Part shown: positions 18,223-27,495 of the stretch, one piece after another
How the letters are laid out: every line of letters begins with the position of its first letter
Numbering within the stretch: the stretch's first letter is position 1
Assembly: GCF_001645685.2 (NCBI RefSeq)
Contig: NZ_CP017080.1
Location: 2,781,051-2,845,050, forward strand
Length of the DNA stretch: 64,000 nucleotides
From: Peribacillus muralis
Lineage (GTDB): Bacteria > Bacillota > Bacilli > Bacillales > DSM-1321
Direction: 5' to 3'
Translations under genes and position numbers: made by a program
Notes under the pieces: generated by a model
Seen by the model: only the letters and a program-made list of their open reading frames with translations
The model's database searches: none
Told to the model about the DNA's origin: nothing

Positions 18223-19163
18223 TCATCGTCCTCCTTGACCAGTTTTCGTTGCGCAACGGTAACTATTCCAATGATGGTACCAAACAAAAGCGCCATCGAA
18301 CTGGCATAACCGACCATCCGATCCGTAAATCCCGTTTGATAAATGTAATAGACAACCGTCATGGTGGAATTCATCGGTCCCCCTTGTGTCATGACCATTG
18401 GTTGGACCAACAGTTTAAATGCCCCAATCAACGTTGTGATGAAGATGAACACGGAAGTCGGCTTCAATAAAGGTAAGGTGATGTATATGAATCTGTGCCA
18501 TTTGTTCATCCCATCCATTTGTGCCGCTTCATATACATCCACCGGAATATTCTGCAACCCAGCCAAAAAGATCAACATCTGAAAACCTGCCCCTTGCCAA
18601 GCCGAAACCACAACAATCGTAAATATTGCCTGCTTCGGACTCGTTAGAAATGGTTGAGCCGAAATACCGATGTTTCTTAGTGCGTTGTTGATGATTCCCT
18701 CATTCGGATTCAGCAAATATAGCCAAAGAACGGAGATGACCACAAGTGACATGACGACGGGACTGAAGTAGGCCACTTTAAAAAACGTATTGGCCCTTCG
18801 TTGTTTATTTAATAGGAGGGCCATCCCAAGCGCTGCCCCTACCTGTAATGGAATGACACAAACTACGAATTTCAGTGTGTTTAACAAGCTTTTCAGAAAG
18901 ATAGGGTCTTTAAATAAATTGAAAAAGTTATCCAGTCCCACAAATTTACGCATATCGGGTGTCAGTAAATAATAATCGGTAAAAGCATAATAGACTGCCA
19001 TGATTGCCGGTATGACCAGGAACATCGACAAAACCAATAAAGCGGGCCCCAAAAACGCATATGCGATCATATTATCCTTCCAGTGGATACCACCCCTCAA
19101 CCCTCTCTCCGATTTCATTACCGTGTAGGCCAAACCATTCGTTTTCCATCCCATTCTACTCAT
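18219..19163 (-). CDS. Carbohydrate ABC transporter permease (MalF/UgpA type)
   Basis: 314 residues with a hydrophilic N-terminus of about 30 residues and six membrane helices. EAA loop near 212-231: EAAQMDGMNKWHRFIYITLP. Partner of the MalG-type permease. GGGAGG precedes the ATG. It begins 11 bases after the binding-protein gene, so the three genes form one operon under the cre-containing promoter at 20534-20562. Confidence 0.9.
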   Translation of the reverse strand: MSRMGWKTNGLAYTVMKSERGLRGGIHWKDNMIAYAFLGPALLVLSMFLVIPAIMAVYYAFTDYYLLTPDMRKFVGLDNFFNLFKDPIFLKSLLNTLKFVVCVIPLQVGAALGMALLLNKQRRANTFFKVAYFSPVVMSLVVISVLWLYLLNPNEGIINNALRNIGISAQPFLTSPKQAIFTIVVVSAWQGAGFQMLIFLAGLQNIPVDVYEAAQMDGMNKWHRFIYITLPLLKPTSVFIFITTLIGAFKLLVQPMVMTQGGPMNSTMTVVYYIYQTGFTDRMVGYASSMALLFGTIIGIVTVAQRKLVKEDDD

Positions 19164-19174
19164 ATATCCTCCCT

Positions 19175-20473
19175 CTAATTGGCCTTATCAACAGCTGTTT
19201 GCATTTCTTTCGCTCGCGCATCCAGAACTTTCTGAATATCGTGATTTTGATCATAGAAGCTGATATCATCGACCGCTTGCTGGAAGGCACGCGTCACTTG
19301 CGGATAAGCTGGTGTCACGGGGCGTGCGTGTCCTGTTTCCTTTAATTGCTTCATGAATACATTCATTTGCTCGGAAAATTCTTTCGACATAACTTCTTCG
19401 GAAGAAAAGCGAACTGGCAGTGCGGCAATCGAACGGCTAAGCTCTATATTGGATTCTTTGTTCGTCATCCAATCGACCAATTTTGCGGACCATTCTTTAT
19501 TTTCCGAGGTTTGCGTCATGGCAAATTGCCAGCTTCCTGAAGGAGAAACCAATTTCTTCGTATTTGGTGAGACTGGATATGGCATGACACCATACTCCAC
19601 TTCCGGGAAGTTTGTTTTCAAATCCGTCACTGTCCATACACCACTAAATTTCATGGGGTATTTTTCCGTTTCAAATGCTTGTTTGACCGGAGTCCGTGTC
19701 GTATAGCCTTTCTTTAGCATCGTCTGGATGAAATCCATAGCTTCAACGGTAGCAGCTTGATTGAAGACACCGTCGGCTTTTTTTCCATCCTTCGAAATAA
19801 GATCACCTCCAGCTGACCATACAAAAGGCGTCAGTGCATATGTCAGCATTTCATCTTTCGCTTGTAATTGCATATCGATCGATGGTTTTTTATATTTATC
19901 TGTTAGCGTTTTACAAAGCTCAAGGAATTGGGTCCATGTCCAAGGGGAATCGACGGTTGGCAGCGTTTTCAAATCGACTCCAGCCTCTTGAAGCATTTTT
20001 TTATTGTAATAAATGCCTACTGAGGATTCACTCACACCGATTGCATAAAGCTTGTCCTGATACGTTCCCTGCTGCTTAATACTTGGAAGCAAATCATCCT
20101 GATCTTTCACATATTCGTCCAAAGGCGAAATGACACCAGATTTGGCATATGCGGCTGTATTGGGCCCGTCCAAAGTGATGACATCAGGCAAGGTACTGGT
20201 CGTCAGCGCTGCATTCACTTTATCCTCATAGCCCCCGCCATTTCCGCTGCGCGGAATGAACTCGATTTTGGCTTCGACATGATCGGAGGCATACTCCTTG
20301 TTAAATACTTCAACACGTTTTTGGTAAACCTTTCCTTCTTCATTTTCATCCGAAACGTGGACCCACATTGTGATATTCTTTTGCCCATCGCCATCCACGC
20401 TTTCACTTTTGCTGCAACCAACCGCTACAACTAGCAATAATAGAGATATCCCGACAAAAAGTAATTTTTTCAT
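19175..20473 (-). CDS. Sugar-binding lipoprotein of an ABC importer
   Basis: 432-residue family 1 extracellular solute-binding protein. Lipoprotein signal peptide with lipobox VAVGC and lipidated C20, so it is anchored outside the membrane. It captures a sugar and delivers it to the two permeases encoded next. Residues about 35-420 form the binding fold (ITMWVHVSDENEEG, LPDVITLDGPN, GIYYNKKMLQEAG). The divergent LacI regulator and the dead oligosaccharide symporter downstream suggest a di- or oligosaccharide such as a sucrose- or raffinose-type sugar; this is inference. Confidence 0.9.
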   Translation of the reverse strand: MKKLLFVGISLLLLVVAVGCSKSESVDGDGQKNITMWVHVSDENEEGKVYQKRVEVFNKEYASDHVEAKIEFIPRSGNGGGYEDKVNAALTTSTLPDVITLDGPNTAAYAKSGVISPLDEYVKDQDDLLPSIKQQGTYQDKLYAIGVSESSVGIYYNKKMLQEAGVDLKTLPTVDSPWTWTQFLELCKTLTDKYKKPSIDMQLQAKDEMLTYALTPFVWSAGGDLISKDGKKADGVFNQAATVEAMDFIQTMLKKGYTTRTPVKQAFETEKYPMKFSGVWTVTDLKTNFPEVEYGVMPYPVSPNTKKLVSPSGSWQFAMTQTSENKEWSAKLVDWMTNKESNIELSRSIAALPVRFSSEEVMSKEFSEQMNVFMKQLKETGHARPVTPAYPQVTRAFQQAVDDISFYDQNHDIQKVLDARAKEMQTAVDKAN

Positions 20474-20513
20474 GGCCTTTCATTCCCCCTTATTCATTTT
20501 TAAGATTCATGAG

Positions 20514-20527
20514 TAAAAGCGCTTTCA
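20514..20527 (-). promoter_or_regulatory. cre site (CcpA catabolite repression)
   Basis: TGAAAGCGCTTTTA on the minus strand matches 13 of 14 positions of the cre consensus TGWAANCGNTNWCA. It lies just downstream of the -10 of the ABC operon, where CcpA acts as a roadblock. Confidence 0.75.
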
Positions 20528-20533
20528 ACTAGA

Positions 20534-20562
20534 ATTTTATGTCAACCGGTACCACATGTCAA
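20534..20562 (-). promoter_or_regulatory. SigmaA promoter of the sugar ABC operon
   Basis: Minus strand: -35 TTGACA (20562-20557), 17-base spacer, -10 TAAAAT (20539-20534). The spacer holds GGTACC inside a larger interrupted AACCG...CGGTT repeat, a likely operator for the divergent LacI protein. Confidence 0.8.
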
Positions 20563-20808
20563 TCGGTTGTCATGTTTTTTTTGAAAAATTAAAATTTTAT
20601 GGTAAACTTCAAAAAAGAATGATGTTGGAAACTATTAAAAATATCCAGCCAAACTAGCTTCCTGTTAAACCATTACATGCTTCTTCGCAAAAACAAGGGA
20701 CAGGTCGATATCGAAACGAAAAAAAGCTTATACAGTTACTATTTAAGAAAGATGTCTGTACAATATGAATGGACGTGTACTTTACAATGACAAGCGGGAG
20801 GAATGAAA

Positions 20809-21792
20809 ATGAAGCCCAGCATTGATGATGTAGCAGAAGCTGCAGGCGTTTCAAGGACAACGGTTTCACGTGTCTTGAATAATCGCGGTTACATCAGTCA
20901 AAAAACGAAAGACAATGTATACAAAGCGATGAAGGAAATCAATTATATTCCAAACGATTTGGCTCGTTCCCTTTTTAATAAGCGAACCCATATCATTGGA
21001 CTGATCGTCCCCAAAACGAGTAACCCCTTTTTCGGTGAACTAGCCTTCCACATTGAGAGCATTTGCGCTTCTTTCGGTTTTAAGGTGTTGCTGTGCAACA
21101 GTGTAAACAGAATGGACAAAGAGGAAAAATATCTTGAAATGCTTTTACGAAATCAGGTCGACGGGGTAATCGTTGTCACCTATAACAGAGGAATCATGAA
21201 TTATCATCGTGAAAATTTCCCTGTCGTCGCGGTTGATCATTACCTTTCAGAAAAGATTCCGGTCGTTGGCTCTGATAATTATGACGGCGGAAAACAAGCT
21301 ACCGAACTATTATTGAAAAAGGGCTGCCGACATATTATTCATATTAATGGCCCTATTGAGCTGGAAACGCCTGCAAACTTAAGAAGAAAAGCTTATGAGG
21401 ATATCATGATGGAAAATGGAAGAACGCCCATCACATATGAAGTTTCCAATACATTTGACCAGCAGATCCATCGGGAGCTGATTTGTAAGCTTTTTGATGA
21501 GCAGCCCGAGGTGGATGGGATCTTTGCAAGCGATGATTTAATCGCGGCTTCCGTAATGGCTGAAGCTAAAAAACGCAATAAAGTCATCCCTTCGCAATTG
21601 AAAGTCGTCGGGTATGATGGCACGGAAACCGGTCAGATTTTATTACCGGAATTGACCACGATCCAACAGCCAATTGATTTAATCGCAAAGACGGCCATCG
21701 ACATTTTATTGAAAGAAATTGAAGGCGAGTTCAACGATCTGCCGCTGGAAACATGCCTCCCCGTCACTCTCATTGAAGGAGGAAGCACGTAA
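20809..21792 (+). CDS. LacI-family transcriptional regulator
   Basis: 327 residues from ATG 20809 (GGAGG 7 bases upstream; the in-frame ATG at 20803 is too close to it). N-terminal LacI helix-turn-helix: IDDVAEAAGVSRTTVSRVLN, then the hinge region, then a periplasmic-binding-protein-like sensor (IIGLIVPKTSNPFFGEL, DGVIVVTYN, GIFASDDLIA). It is divergent from the ABC sugar operon and most likely represses it until the sugar is present. The HTH recognition helix SRTTVSRVLNNRGYIS resembles sucrose-type repressors (ScrR), but the ligand is not certain. Confidence 0.9.
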   Translation: MKPSIDDVAEAAGVSRTTVSRVLNNRGYISQKTKDNVYKAMKEINYIPNDLARSLFNKRTHIIGLIVPKTSNPFFGELAFHIESICASFGFKVLLCNSVNRMDKEEKYLEMLLRNQVDGVIVVTYNRGIMNYHRENFPVVAVDHYLSEKIPVVGSDNYDGGKQATELLLKKGCRHIIHINGPIELETPANLRRKAYEDIMMENGRTPITYEVSNTFDQQIHRELICKLFDEQPEVDGIFASDDLIAASVMAEAKKRNKVIPSQLKVVGYDGTETGQILLPELTTIQQPIDLIAKTAIDILLKEIEGEFNDLPLETCLPVTLIEGGST

Positions 21793-21809
21793 AATCCATG
21801 ACAGCCTAC

Positions 21810-21856
21810 ATAAGCAAAAAGCCTGTATCCGGAATGGATATAGGCTTTTTGCTTAT
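21810..21856 (+). terminator. Terminator of the lacI-type gene
   Basis: About 20-bp stem: ATAAGCAAAAAGCCTGTATCC with GGATATAGGCTTTTTGCTTAT, 5-base loop. Because both arms are A/T-run rich it can also end lacD transcription from the other side. Confidence 0.85.
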
Positions 21857-22051
21857 AGATGAAAAAGGCAAGAATGTTTGATGGATACAACATATAATTA
21901 AAACTCCGTCACGTCTGTATCCGAATTTTCTATGGGCCTGGTTGATTTAATTTCAGGCGACAATTTCGAAGACTGAATTTTCCGTATCTTTTGGGTGCAA
22001 TTCCTTACTACATATAACTATAGTTCCAGTCCTCAATAAAAGGCAATCGGT

Positions 22052-23047
22052 TTAAGTTGAAACGGTTATTTTCCTAAACCAGGATTCAGCTGTCGCTTTC
22101 AAAACGACATTCAGTTCTTCAATATTTCTCTTACCAGTATCTTGTAGCCAGATACGGCCTGCTTGTTCTCCGCCTATGGCAAAAGGTGGCACACCCTCTT
22201 TCCAGGTTGCCCGGCCACATAACACACCATTAAAGGTAGAACCAGATTCTTTGGCAAATTTCAATGTTTCTTGAAAGAGTTTTGCACTCACCCCAGCACT
22301 CAAGAAAATAAAGGGCAGTTCAGTTGCTTTACTTTGCTCATTGAAAAGAAAGGCAGCTTCTTCTTTACTGTGAACGGCTTCTTCCTCCGCATACCCTTCC
22401 ACAAAGTTCATATTAACCGGAACCTCAACCTTCAATACATCTACTTGGTATTGGGGTTTGGAGAACTCCTTCATGGCCCCAATCACTTTATTCGGTTTGA
22501 CTTTTGCAAATTCTTTACTTTTCACATCATCGTTTTTCGCATCATAAGTTATAATTTCCAAGAAAAATGGAAGATCTTCAGCCGCACACTCGGATCCAAC
22601 CCGTTCCATATAAACATGTTTGGAGTTATTAATTTTATCTGCTTCATCGACATCATAATACAGGAGGAATTTGATCGCATCGGCGCCGGCTTCTTTCAAG
22701 CGTTTCACTGACCATTCCGGCAGTAAATCAGGTAGACGTCCCACGTCTGACGCATCGTAGCCTGTTTTTTCATAGGCTACTAATAAACCTGCGTTCTTGT
22801 CACGCACCTTTGCCGCTGGGATACCATATTCAGGGTCCAAAAGAATAGCCGTTGCAAAGGGTGTTAATTCCTCAGAAACCAACCTTTTGAAACGAATGAT
22901 ACCTTCATCTCCCACATGGCTAGCATTACCGGTTGCAATCATTTTCTTCAAGGAGCCACGTTGATCAATGGCCAATGCTCCAATCACACCATGTTCATCC
23001 GATAAACGTTTAAGAGCTTCCAATTTATTTTTTGTTAGGGCTAACAT
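22052..23047 (-). CDS. lacD: Tagatose-1,6-bisphosphate aldolase
   Basis: 331 residues, class I LacD type. It splits tagatose-1,6-bisphosphate into dihydroxyacetone phosphate and glyceraldehyde-3-phosphate. LAIDQRGSLKKM near the N-terminus and the Schiff-base lysine in DVLKVEVPV (K208 counted from the upstream ATG at 23053) are family signatures. GAGGAG is 7 bases before ATG 23047. It ends the pathway that starts with galactosamine-6-P isomerisation by AgaS and phosphorylation by LacC, both encoded upstream in the same direction. Confidence 0.94.
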   Translation of the reverse strand: MLALTKNKLEALKRLSDEHGVIGALAIDQRGSLKKMIATGNASHVGDEGIIRFKRLVSEELTPFATAILLDPEYGIPAAKVRDKNAGLLVAYEKTGYDASDVGRLPDLLPEWSVKRLKEAGADAIKFLLYYDVDEADKINNSKHVYMERVGSECAAEDLPFFLEIITYDAKNDDVKSKEFAKVKPNKVIGAMKEFSKPQYQVDVLKVEVPVNMNFVEGYAEEEAVHSKEEAAFLFNEQSKATELPFIFLSAGVSAKLFQETLKFAKESGSTFNGVLCGRATWKEGVPPFAIGGEQAGRIWLQDTGKRNIEELNVVLKATAESWFRKITVST

Positions 23048-23061
23048 CGGCATTCTCCTCT

Positions 23062-24000
23062 TTAATACATTTTTTCAACTTTTACAAAGTTGAAGAACTG
23101 TTTAAATTTGTCTTTATTAATATAGCCGGTTCTGGCTTCAATGGTATTTAACATCCCTGTGGTCATAGCCGTTTTCAGCACATTGTCCACAGTTTGATTT
23201 CGGTTCAGGGCCACAGCAAATCCGGCAACGGTGGCATCTCCCGCCCCTACTGGATTGATCGCATTTATTTCTGGAATCGTAACCCGGTAGTAATCAGCCC
23301 CGTGCTTGACAAAGGCTCCCCTACTACCCATGGACACGACAATCCATTCAATCCCAGCGAAAATCTTATGGTTTAACGTTTGTTTCAAATCCATGATTTC
23401 AGCTTCCACTTCGAACCCCAGCAACTGTGACAATTCCGCGGTATTCGGCTTGATGGCAAAAGGTTTTTTCTTTTGCATCAAGACTTGTTTTAACGATTCT
23501 CCTGACGTATCGACAATCACGCGTTTCCCTTTTTTATGACTGATTTCAACCATTTCACAGTAATAGTCAGTAGGTAAGCCTTTGGGTAGACTTCCTGAAA
23601 TTGTTACTAGGGAAGCATGAATTATCAAACCTTCAAATTTTTCTAGAAAAGCTATTCCTTCTTGCTCTGATAATGTCGGTCCAGATTCTAAAATTTCGGT
23701 TTGCATTCCTGCATGAAGGATGGCGATACAATTCCTTGAATCACTTTCAATTCTCAAAAAGTCATTTCGAACATTACTTTCATTTAATTGCTGAACAATA
23801 TAATCGCCAACCGTTCCGCCTAAAACACCTGTTGACATGACATCTTCTTTCATTTGTGAGATTACTCGGGCAACATTCAAGCCCTTTCCACCAGCCGTTT
23901 TTCTTACCGTTTCTACACGATTGACATCATCCAATTCAAATCGATTTAACGAATAGGAAATATCGACCGAAGGATTCATTGTTACAGCTACAATCATCAT
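23062..24000 (-). CDS. lacC: Tagatose-6-phosphate kinase (PfkB family)
   Basis: 312 residues. Phosphorylates tagatose-6-P to tagatose-1,6-bisphosphate with ATP. PfkB signatures: TAGGKGLNVARV near 37-48 and the ATP/anion-hole motif NPVGAGDATVAG near 250. The gene is 14 bases upstream of lacD. Sequence alone cannot separate LacC from 1-phosphofructokinase; the LacD neighbour decides it. A weak GGAAAGAG site precedes the ATG at 24000; a second ATG follows directly. Confidence 0.88.
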   Translation of the reverse strand: MMIVAVTMNPSVDISYSLNRFELDDVNRVETVRKTAGGKGLNVARVISQMKEDVMSTGVLGGTVGDYIVQQLNESNVRNDFLRIESDSRNCIAILHAGMQTEILESGPTLSEQEGIAFLEKFEGLIIHASLVTISGSLPKGLPTDYYCEMVEISHKKGKRVIVDTSGESLKQVLMQKKKPFAIKPNTAELSQLLGFEVEAEIMDLKQTLNHKIFAGIEWIVVSMGSRGAFVKHGADYYRVTIPEINAINPVGAGDATVAGFAVALNRNQTVDNVLKTAMTTGMLNTIEARTGYINKDKFKQFFNFVKVEKMY

Positions 24001-24084
24001 AATCACTCTTTCCGGATGTTGTTAAGGCTTGATAACGACTGTCACCATTCAAACTAGCTGGATCCAATAAGATAAAGCAGCCTA

Positions 24085-24335
24085 CCCCTTTTTCAATTTA
24101 CTCCCATTCGTTTTCGATTTGAACACTTATAGCAGGAGCATCACTTCCATCTAAATGGCTTATACCGTAATAGCTATACCCCATTGGATACCTTTTTTGA
24201 TGGCATCTCTCAAATACAAGGACCTGCCTGCTAAAATTCCACCTTCATTTCGGGCAGCTCCATCTTTAACTTCTATAGGATATTCTGCGAGTAGATAAAT
24301 CCCTTCAGACGTACGTCAGTATCATACAATCAGGA
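24085..24335 (-). pseudogene. Remnant of N-acetylglucosamine/galactosamine-6-P deacetylase (NagA/AgaA), fused to another scrap
   Basis: Between lacC and agaS a minus-strand frame (about 24325-24186) reads EYPIEVKDGAARNEGGILAG then LRDAIKKGIQWGIA, the C-terminal signature of NagA/AgaA deacetylases (VKDGxARxExGSLAGS...AVxxxxxWG). Only this piece is left; the metal-binding N-terminal two thirds is gone. A frame change then leads into GISHLDGSDAPAISVQIENE, a different unidentified protein tail ending near 24096. The deacetylase step of the surrounding pathway has thus been lost locally. Confidence 0.6.
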
Positions 24336-24394
24336 AAAAACAAGGTTGACATGCCAAATTCTATAAAACTACTAAAAGCTCAAGGACATATCAT

Positions 24395-25561
24395 TTACTT
24401 ATACTCGTACAGGGTTACCCCTTTTACAACACGGTTGACGGTGCCTGTCGGTGAAGGTGTATCAGGTGTATTACCGACTTTTATGGAAGCAAGTAGTGAG
24501 ACAGTTTGCCCAACCATGACAAATGGTAATGCCAGGTAAGCATCAGGTACGGACTGAGCGTCACAGTTAAATAAAAATGTGTTCCCGGCATATTTGGTTT
24601 TTCCATCAACTTCAATGGCACAGATGTAGTTAGCAATGTTATCACGCTGCAATTCATTTAACAGATCCAAATCATATTGACGTGTATAAGGATGATTCGA
24701 AACAAAAACAAAAACCACCGCCTTTCCATTGACAAATGATTTGGGTCCATGACGGAATCCTAATGGGGAATCGAATGCTGTTACGATTTTGCCTGCTGTC
24801 AGCTCTAATATTTTTAACTGAGATTCCCTCGCCAAGCCTTCCAAGCACCCTGATCCAAGATAAATTATCCTTTCAAAATCATGATCGATAATTTTTTGGA
24901 TATCTTCTTCTCGCCCGATAACACTTTCGCCCATTTGAGAAATCCTTTGTACAAGTGATTCCTTTTCCTCCAATGGCAGCGGATCAAAAACGAGTAATGC
25001 TGATAGCGTCATGCATGAGTAGCTTCCTGTCATAGCAAATCCTTGATCATTCGCTTTTTCGGGCATCAACAATAAAAGATTATCTTCGTCACCTTTTGCC
25101 CTTCTCGCTAGCTCTCCATCATTTGCACAAGTAATCGTTAACTGGTAGAAATTAGTGATAATACGCTCCGCTAATTCTACGGCAGCCAAGCTCTCAGGGC
25201 TGTTGCCACTTCGAGCAAATGAAACCAACAAGGTTGGGATATCAGCTTTTAGAAATTCATAGGGGTTAGACACCAAAGTGGTAGTTGGGATATTCAGTAA
25301 TTCCCACTTTTTTTCATTCATTTTCCCTTTTAAATAAGGTGTAACCGTATCACCGACGTAGGCAGAAGTTCCCGCACCTGTAAAAATGACACGAATCCGT
25401 TCATATTGTTCGGCTAATTTTTGTAAAAATGCTTGAATTTCTACACGTTTCTTTTTATACAATGAATAGGTTTCATCCCATAAAACAGGTTGTTGCTTGA
25501 TTTCACCTGTTGTAATCGATGCACCTAACGATACTAATTTTTCCTTATTAAGTGTAAACAT
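24395..25561 (-). CDS. agaS: Galactosamine-6-phosphate deaminase/isomerase AgaS
   Basis: 388 residues with two SIS domains. AgaS converts galactosamine-6-P to tagatose-6-P and ammonia. The first SIS has IFTGAGTSAYVGD and LLVSFARSGNSPES; the second has IIYLGSGCLEGLARESQLK and the FRHGPKSFV motif typical of AgaS and related sugar-phosphate isomerases. Start at 25561 chosen because GAGGAG is 8 bases before it; the upstream in-frame ATG at 25582 overlaps the ROK kinase stop. Its products feed LacC and LacD encoded downstream. Confidence 0.9.
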   Translation of the reverse strand: MFTLNKEKLVSLGASITTGEIKQQPVLWDETYSLYKKKRVEIQAFLQKLAEQYERIRVIFTGAGTSAYVGDTVTPYLKGKMNEKKWELLNIPTTTLVSNPYEFLKADIPTLLVSFARSGNSPESLAAVELAERIITNFYQLTITCANDGELARRAKGDEDNLLLLMPEKANDQGFAMTGSYSCMTLSALLVFDPLPLEEKESLVQRISQMGESVIGREEDIQKIIDHDFERIIYLGSGCLEGLARESQLKILELTAGKIVTAFDSPLGFRHGPKSFVNGKAVVFVFVSNHPYTRQYDLDLLNELQRDNIANYICAIEVDGKTKYAGNTFLFNCDAQSVPDAYLALPFVMVGQTVSLLASIKVGNTPDTPSPTGTVNRVVKGVTLYEYK

Positions 25562-25578
25562 CCTTAACACTCCTCTTT

Positions 25579-26484
25579 TCATGATCGTCCGAATACGTGC
25601 AATCCTGCCCCAATGACGCCATTATCTTGCTTCAATGTACTGATGCTCATCTGTCTTAAAATATGTTGTTGTTCAGGTAAAAGGTAACTTCTTAGCTTTC
25701 CTTTAATTAACTTCAGCAGAAAGGGGTTATTAACGATGACACTGCCGCCGAAAACCATTTTATGTGGATCCAATAAACAGGAAATCGCATATAGTCCTTG
25801 AGCTAGGTTGTCAGTCACCTCTTCGATGACAGGTAGGTAATCACAAGCCCCCTTTACATAGCCTCCAAAGACTTCTTTAGTGGAAATTTGGTCGATTTGC
25901 AATTCCATTTCCGCCAACTTTTTAATGGCAGGTCCAGCCGCCACTTGTTCCAATCGCCGATTTTCCTTATCGTTCGCCTTAGAAAGTACTGGTATTAACC
26001 CAAGTTCCCCGGCAAATCCCGCCCCCCTGAAAAATGTTCCATTTTGTATGATGGAACAGGAGATGCCGGTACTAATAGTCACATAGACAAATGTTTCATT
26101 CCGCTTTTCCTGTACAACCTTCCACTCGGCATATGCTGCCATATGGACATCATTGTCAATGCTTATCCGTTCAATGCCGAATTGCTCTCGCAATCGAGCG
26201 ATGACGGGGAATTGTTCCCAAGGTAGATTATTTTGAAAAATAGCGATTCCATTCTCACAATCCACTTTACCTGGTACACCCACACCGATACCCTCTATAT
26301 CAGCCAAGGAAAAAGAGGTTTTTTTAAGAAGTTGCTCCACTGCTTCCAAGACTCTAGCAAACATTTTTTCCCGATCTGATGGATCACTTTCAACCTCCTC
26401 ACGCATTAGCATTTCTCCGGATTGTGTTATCATCCCCGCTGCAATTTTAGTCCCTCCAATGTCAATGCCGATTGCCTTTTTCAT
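25579..26484 (-). CDS. ROK-family sugar kinase lacking the zinc motif, probable GalNAc kinase
   Basis: 301 residues. Phosphate-1 ATP motif GIDIGGTKIAAG at the N-terminus and catalytic aspartate D112 in SIDNDVHMAAYAEW. The standard ROK zinc site (GEIGH followed by CxCGxxGC) is missing: the chain reads GELGLIPVLS at 159-168 and has no cysteine cluster after it. Placed between an ABC importer and agaS, it most likely phosphorylates imported N-acetylgalactosamine (or galactosamine) at O6, giving the substrate for deacetylation and AgaS. Start 26484 has GAGGTG 7 bases upstream; two longer in-frame starts lack this. Confidence 0.75.
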   Translation of the reverse strand: MKKAIGIDIGGTKIAAGMITQSGEMLMREEVESDPSDREKMFARVLEAVEQLLKKTSFSLADIEGIGVGVPGKVDCENGIAIFQNNLPWEQFPVIARLREQFGIERISIDNDVHMAAYAEWKVVQEKRNETFVYVTISTGISCSIIQNGTFFRGAGFAGELGLIPVLSKANDKENRRLEQVAAGPAIKKLAEMELQIDQISTKEVFGGYVKGACDYLPVIEEVTDNLAQGLYAISCLLDPHKMVFGGSVIVNNPFLLKLIKGKLRSYLLPEQQHILRQMSISTLKQDNGVIGAGLHVFGRS

Positions 26485-26647
26485 TTTCCTGCACCTCATA
26501 TCCCTCTCCAACGTCTACTTTTCCAATTCAAGCTGTTACTTTCAAAAGGAGCCAGCTATTTTTCAACTTTCATACCCATCGGTTGGGTTGTTGGTATAAG
26601 TTGTTCTTGTAAAAAACTCCTAGCCAAATACTACGAGTTTTTTATAC

Positions 26648-27481
26648 TTATTTACCGCCAGTTACTGCAATTCCTTCAATGAATTGTTTTTGTAAGATGA
26701 TGAATAAAACGAGCATGGGCAGTATAGCTAAAAAGGAGCCAGCCATAAGTATAGGATAGTTCGTTAAATACTGACCTTGAAGAGATGACAATCCAACTGA
26801 AAGTGTCATTGATTCAGGAGAACTGTTCACAATCATTGGCCACATCAATTCATTCCAGCTCCAAAGAGTCGTGAAAATACCCAAGGCAATTAAACCAGGT
26901 TTGGCAAGAGGAAGCATCACTTTCCAGTAAATTTGGAAATGGTTACAGCCATCGAGTCTTGCTGCCTCTTCTAGTTCTTTTGGAAGGCCCATAAAGAATT
27001 GCCTTAGCAGGAACGTACCGAATGCACTGAACATTCCTGGGACTATTACCGCCTGTAATGTATTCAACCAACCAAGTTTAACCATAATCATATATTGTGG
27101 GAGTAAAAACACTTGCCCTGGTACCATTAAAACGGATAAAGCTAACAAAAACAGGATATTCCTGCCAGGAAATTCAATTCTCGCAAATGCATATGCGGCT
27201 AACGAACACAAAAATAATTGCCCTGCTGTCCGTACGACCGTAATTATAACTGTATTAAACATAAATTTGAAAAATGGCAGAAGTCCAAAAATTTCTATAT
27301 AATTACCCCATTGCAAATCCTTCGGAAATATAATGGGCGGAACGTGAATGGACTCAGCATACGTTTTTAAGGAGGTTAAGATCATCCATAAAAAGGGTGT
27401 GACCATTGCTATTGATCCCAAAATAAGGACGAAATGGATAAGAAATGTTTTACTTGTCACAAGCTGCCTCGTTTTTTCCAC
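26648..27481 (-). CDS. Carbohydrate ABC transporter permease (MalG type)
   Basis: 277 residues, six helices; EAA loop EEAARLDGCNHFQIYWKVML near 180-199. Starts with GTG at 27481, 8 bases after AGGAGG, and 14 bases after its partner permease. Last transport gene of the importer in the putative aminosugar operon. No ATPase is encoded here, so a shared MsmX-like subunit is expected. Confidence 0.9.
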   Translation of the reverse strand: MEKTRQLVTSKTFLIHFVLILGSIAMVTPFLWMILTSLKTYAESIHVPPIIFPKDLQWGNYIEIFGLLPFFKFMFNTVIITVVRTAGQLFLCSLAAYAFARIEFPGRNILFLLALSVLMVPGQVFLLPQYMIMVKLGWLNTLQAVIVPGMFSAFGTFLLRQFFMGLPKELEEAARLDGCNHFQIYWKVMLPLAKPGLIALGIFTTLWSWNELMWPMIVNSSPESMTLSVGLSSLQGQYLTNYPILMAGSFLAILPMLVLFIILQKQFIEGIAVTGGK

Positions 27482-27495
27482 TGGCTCTACCTCCT

